Positions 63,401-64,000 of a stretch of 64,000 bases of DNA are shown in pieces. Origin of the DNA: Himantopus leucocephalus (Eukaryota > Chordata > Aves > Charadriiformes > Recurvirostridae). The position numbers and the translations under genes are program-made. Positions within the stretch are counted from its first letter, which is position 1. Every line of letters starts with the position of its first letter. The stretch covers positions 29,323,918-29,387,917 of the forward strand of contig RSEF01000006.1 of the NCBI GenBank assembly GCA_003993805.1. The letters run 5' to 3'. The notes under the pieces were generated by a model. The model ran no database searches. It saw only the letters and a list, made by a program, of their open reading frames with translations, and had not been told where the DNA came from.

Positions 63401-64000
63401 TAACAAACGACCTTTAATTCATCTGTAATGCTCTGCATAACACACCTGCACCATTATATATACGTTTTGTCTGGGAACGGCTATGTTTTGGTAGCAAGTG
63501 AATGTTTGAATATTTGCCTTGTAAATTTATGAAAATTGAAGCAAAATTTTGATACGGGCAGGTAAAATACTGAATTAACATTGGAAATAGCTTTATATTA
63601 TCTCCTGTTTTATTGCACCTTTGCTTGCTCAAATACTCGAAGAAAGTTGCCAAAAACCAGCCGACCCGTGTTTTCAGTCATGTCTACAGCACAGGTCTGA
63701 GTATTAACTATGACACTGAGTATTAACAGTTCTGTACAATTTGTGGACTATCAGTCTTTCTGTTACAGCTTACTCATGCATACAGTAACATTTTCTGCTT
63801 TGCATAATGATAAAAAGTTCTTGAATTGTAAAGTTCTGCAAATGCACTGAGTATTATTAAAGTTTTGTAGTATCCTTGTTAGCCATTGTAAATGCTTGCC
63901 AGGAATGCACACGCTGTGCCTTGTTTGTGCTGTAAGCTGAATAGTATCTCTTCCCACAAATATAATTCTTTGGGAATCTAATATGTGACTTCTACATTTT

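Larger units (their letters stand above)
50099..64000 (+). other. VTI1A: VTI1A intron, 5' part (at least 13.9 kb)
   Basis: It begins GTAAGA and continues past the window end. It contains two CR1 fragments in opposite orientations, a CT-rich patch near 57400-57500 and AT-rich unique sequence. The stretches 52503-55121 and 56186-64000 show no exon, RNA gene or recognisable repeat apart from those listed. I looked for the continuation of the SNARE motif (human residues QIGQEMLENL) and did not see it. Confidence 0.85.

Noticed and set aside
50099..64000. Next VTI1A exon (rest of the SNARE motif)
   Set aside because: I looked for the continuation beginning with the split Glu codon and QIGQEM-like sequence and found none; the exon probably lies beyond the window, although a reading by eye could miss it.
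1..64000. tRNA, rRNA, snRNA, microRNA genes, CRISPR arrays or operon-like structures
   Set aside because: No tRNA arms, snRNA motifs or long stable hairpins were recognised by eye, and CRISPR or operon features do not apply to this vertebrate intron sequence.

Overview
The window is almost certainly a bird nuclear genome. The evidence is CR1 LINE fragments with the terminal ATTCTATG-type octamer repeats, an avian-type endogenous retrovirus solo LTR, AT-rich intronic sequence with few repeats, and one vertebrate gene split into short exons by very large introns. A 100-N assembly gap lies at 3708-3807 and a single N at 1922.

The only protein-coding gene I can support is VTI1A on the + strand, encoding a Qb-SNARE of the trans-Golgi/endosome system. 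Three internal coding pieces are present: 38647-38724 (78 nt, linker between the N-terminal helical domain and the SNARE motif), 45111-45131 (21 nt alternative microexon, LIKLREE), and 50014-50098 (85 nt, first half of the SNARE motif). All three have AG/GT boundaries and compatible phases (0-0, 0-0, 0-1), so the transcript reads through with or without the microexon. The start, upstream exons, second half of the SNARE motif and transmembrane anchor lie outside the window. Only 184 of 64000 bases are recognisably coding.

Layout: 1-38646 is the 3' part of a very large intron. It holds a solo LTR (627-1338, minus-sense), the assembly gap, a GC-rich block followed by a CR1 3' end (10485-11076), an AT-rich tandem stretch (18389-18508) and two ancient CR1 relics (18221-18370 and 19288-20335). 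The intron 38725-45110 holds a CpG-rich patch with a GTCACGTGAC palindrome and an (AC)n tract just upstream of the microexon, within a possible conserved non-coding block. The intron 45132-50013 holds a 36-A run and a moderately GC-rich patch. The interval 50099-64000 is the 5' part of the next intron, with a CR1 in the + orientation (51962-52500) and a larger CR1 in the minus orientation (55122-56185) that keeps a 225-codon open stretch of its ORF2 C-terminus.

The most interesting biology is the microexon. It inserts exactly one heptad at the start of the SNARE coiled coil, and its acceptor looks like a neural microexon acceptor (distant branch site, long AG-free pyrimidine tract, UGC motif). 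It matches the known brain-enriched Vti1a-beta isoform of mammals. I found no convincing new system. The remaining findings are candidate regulatory DNA and repeat structure that need comparison with other genomes.
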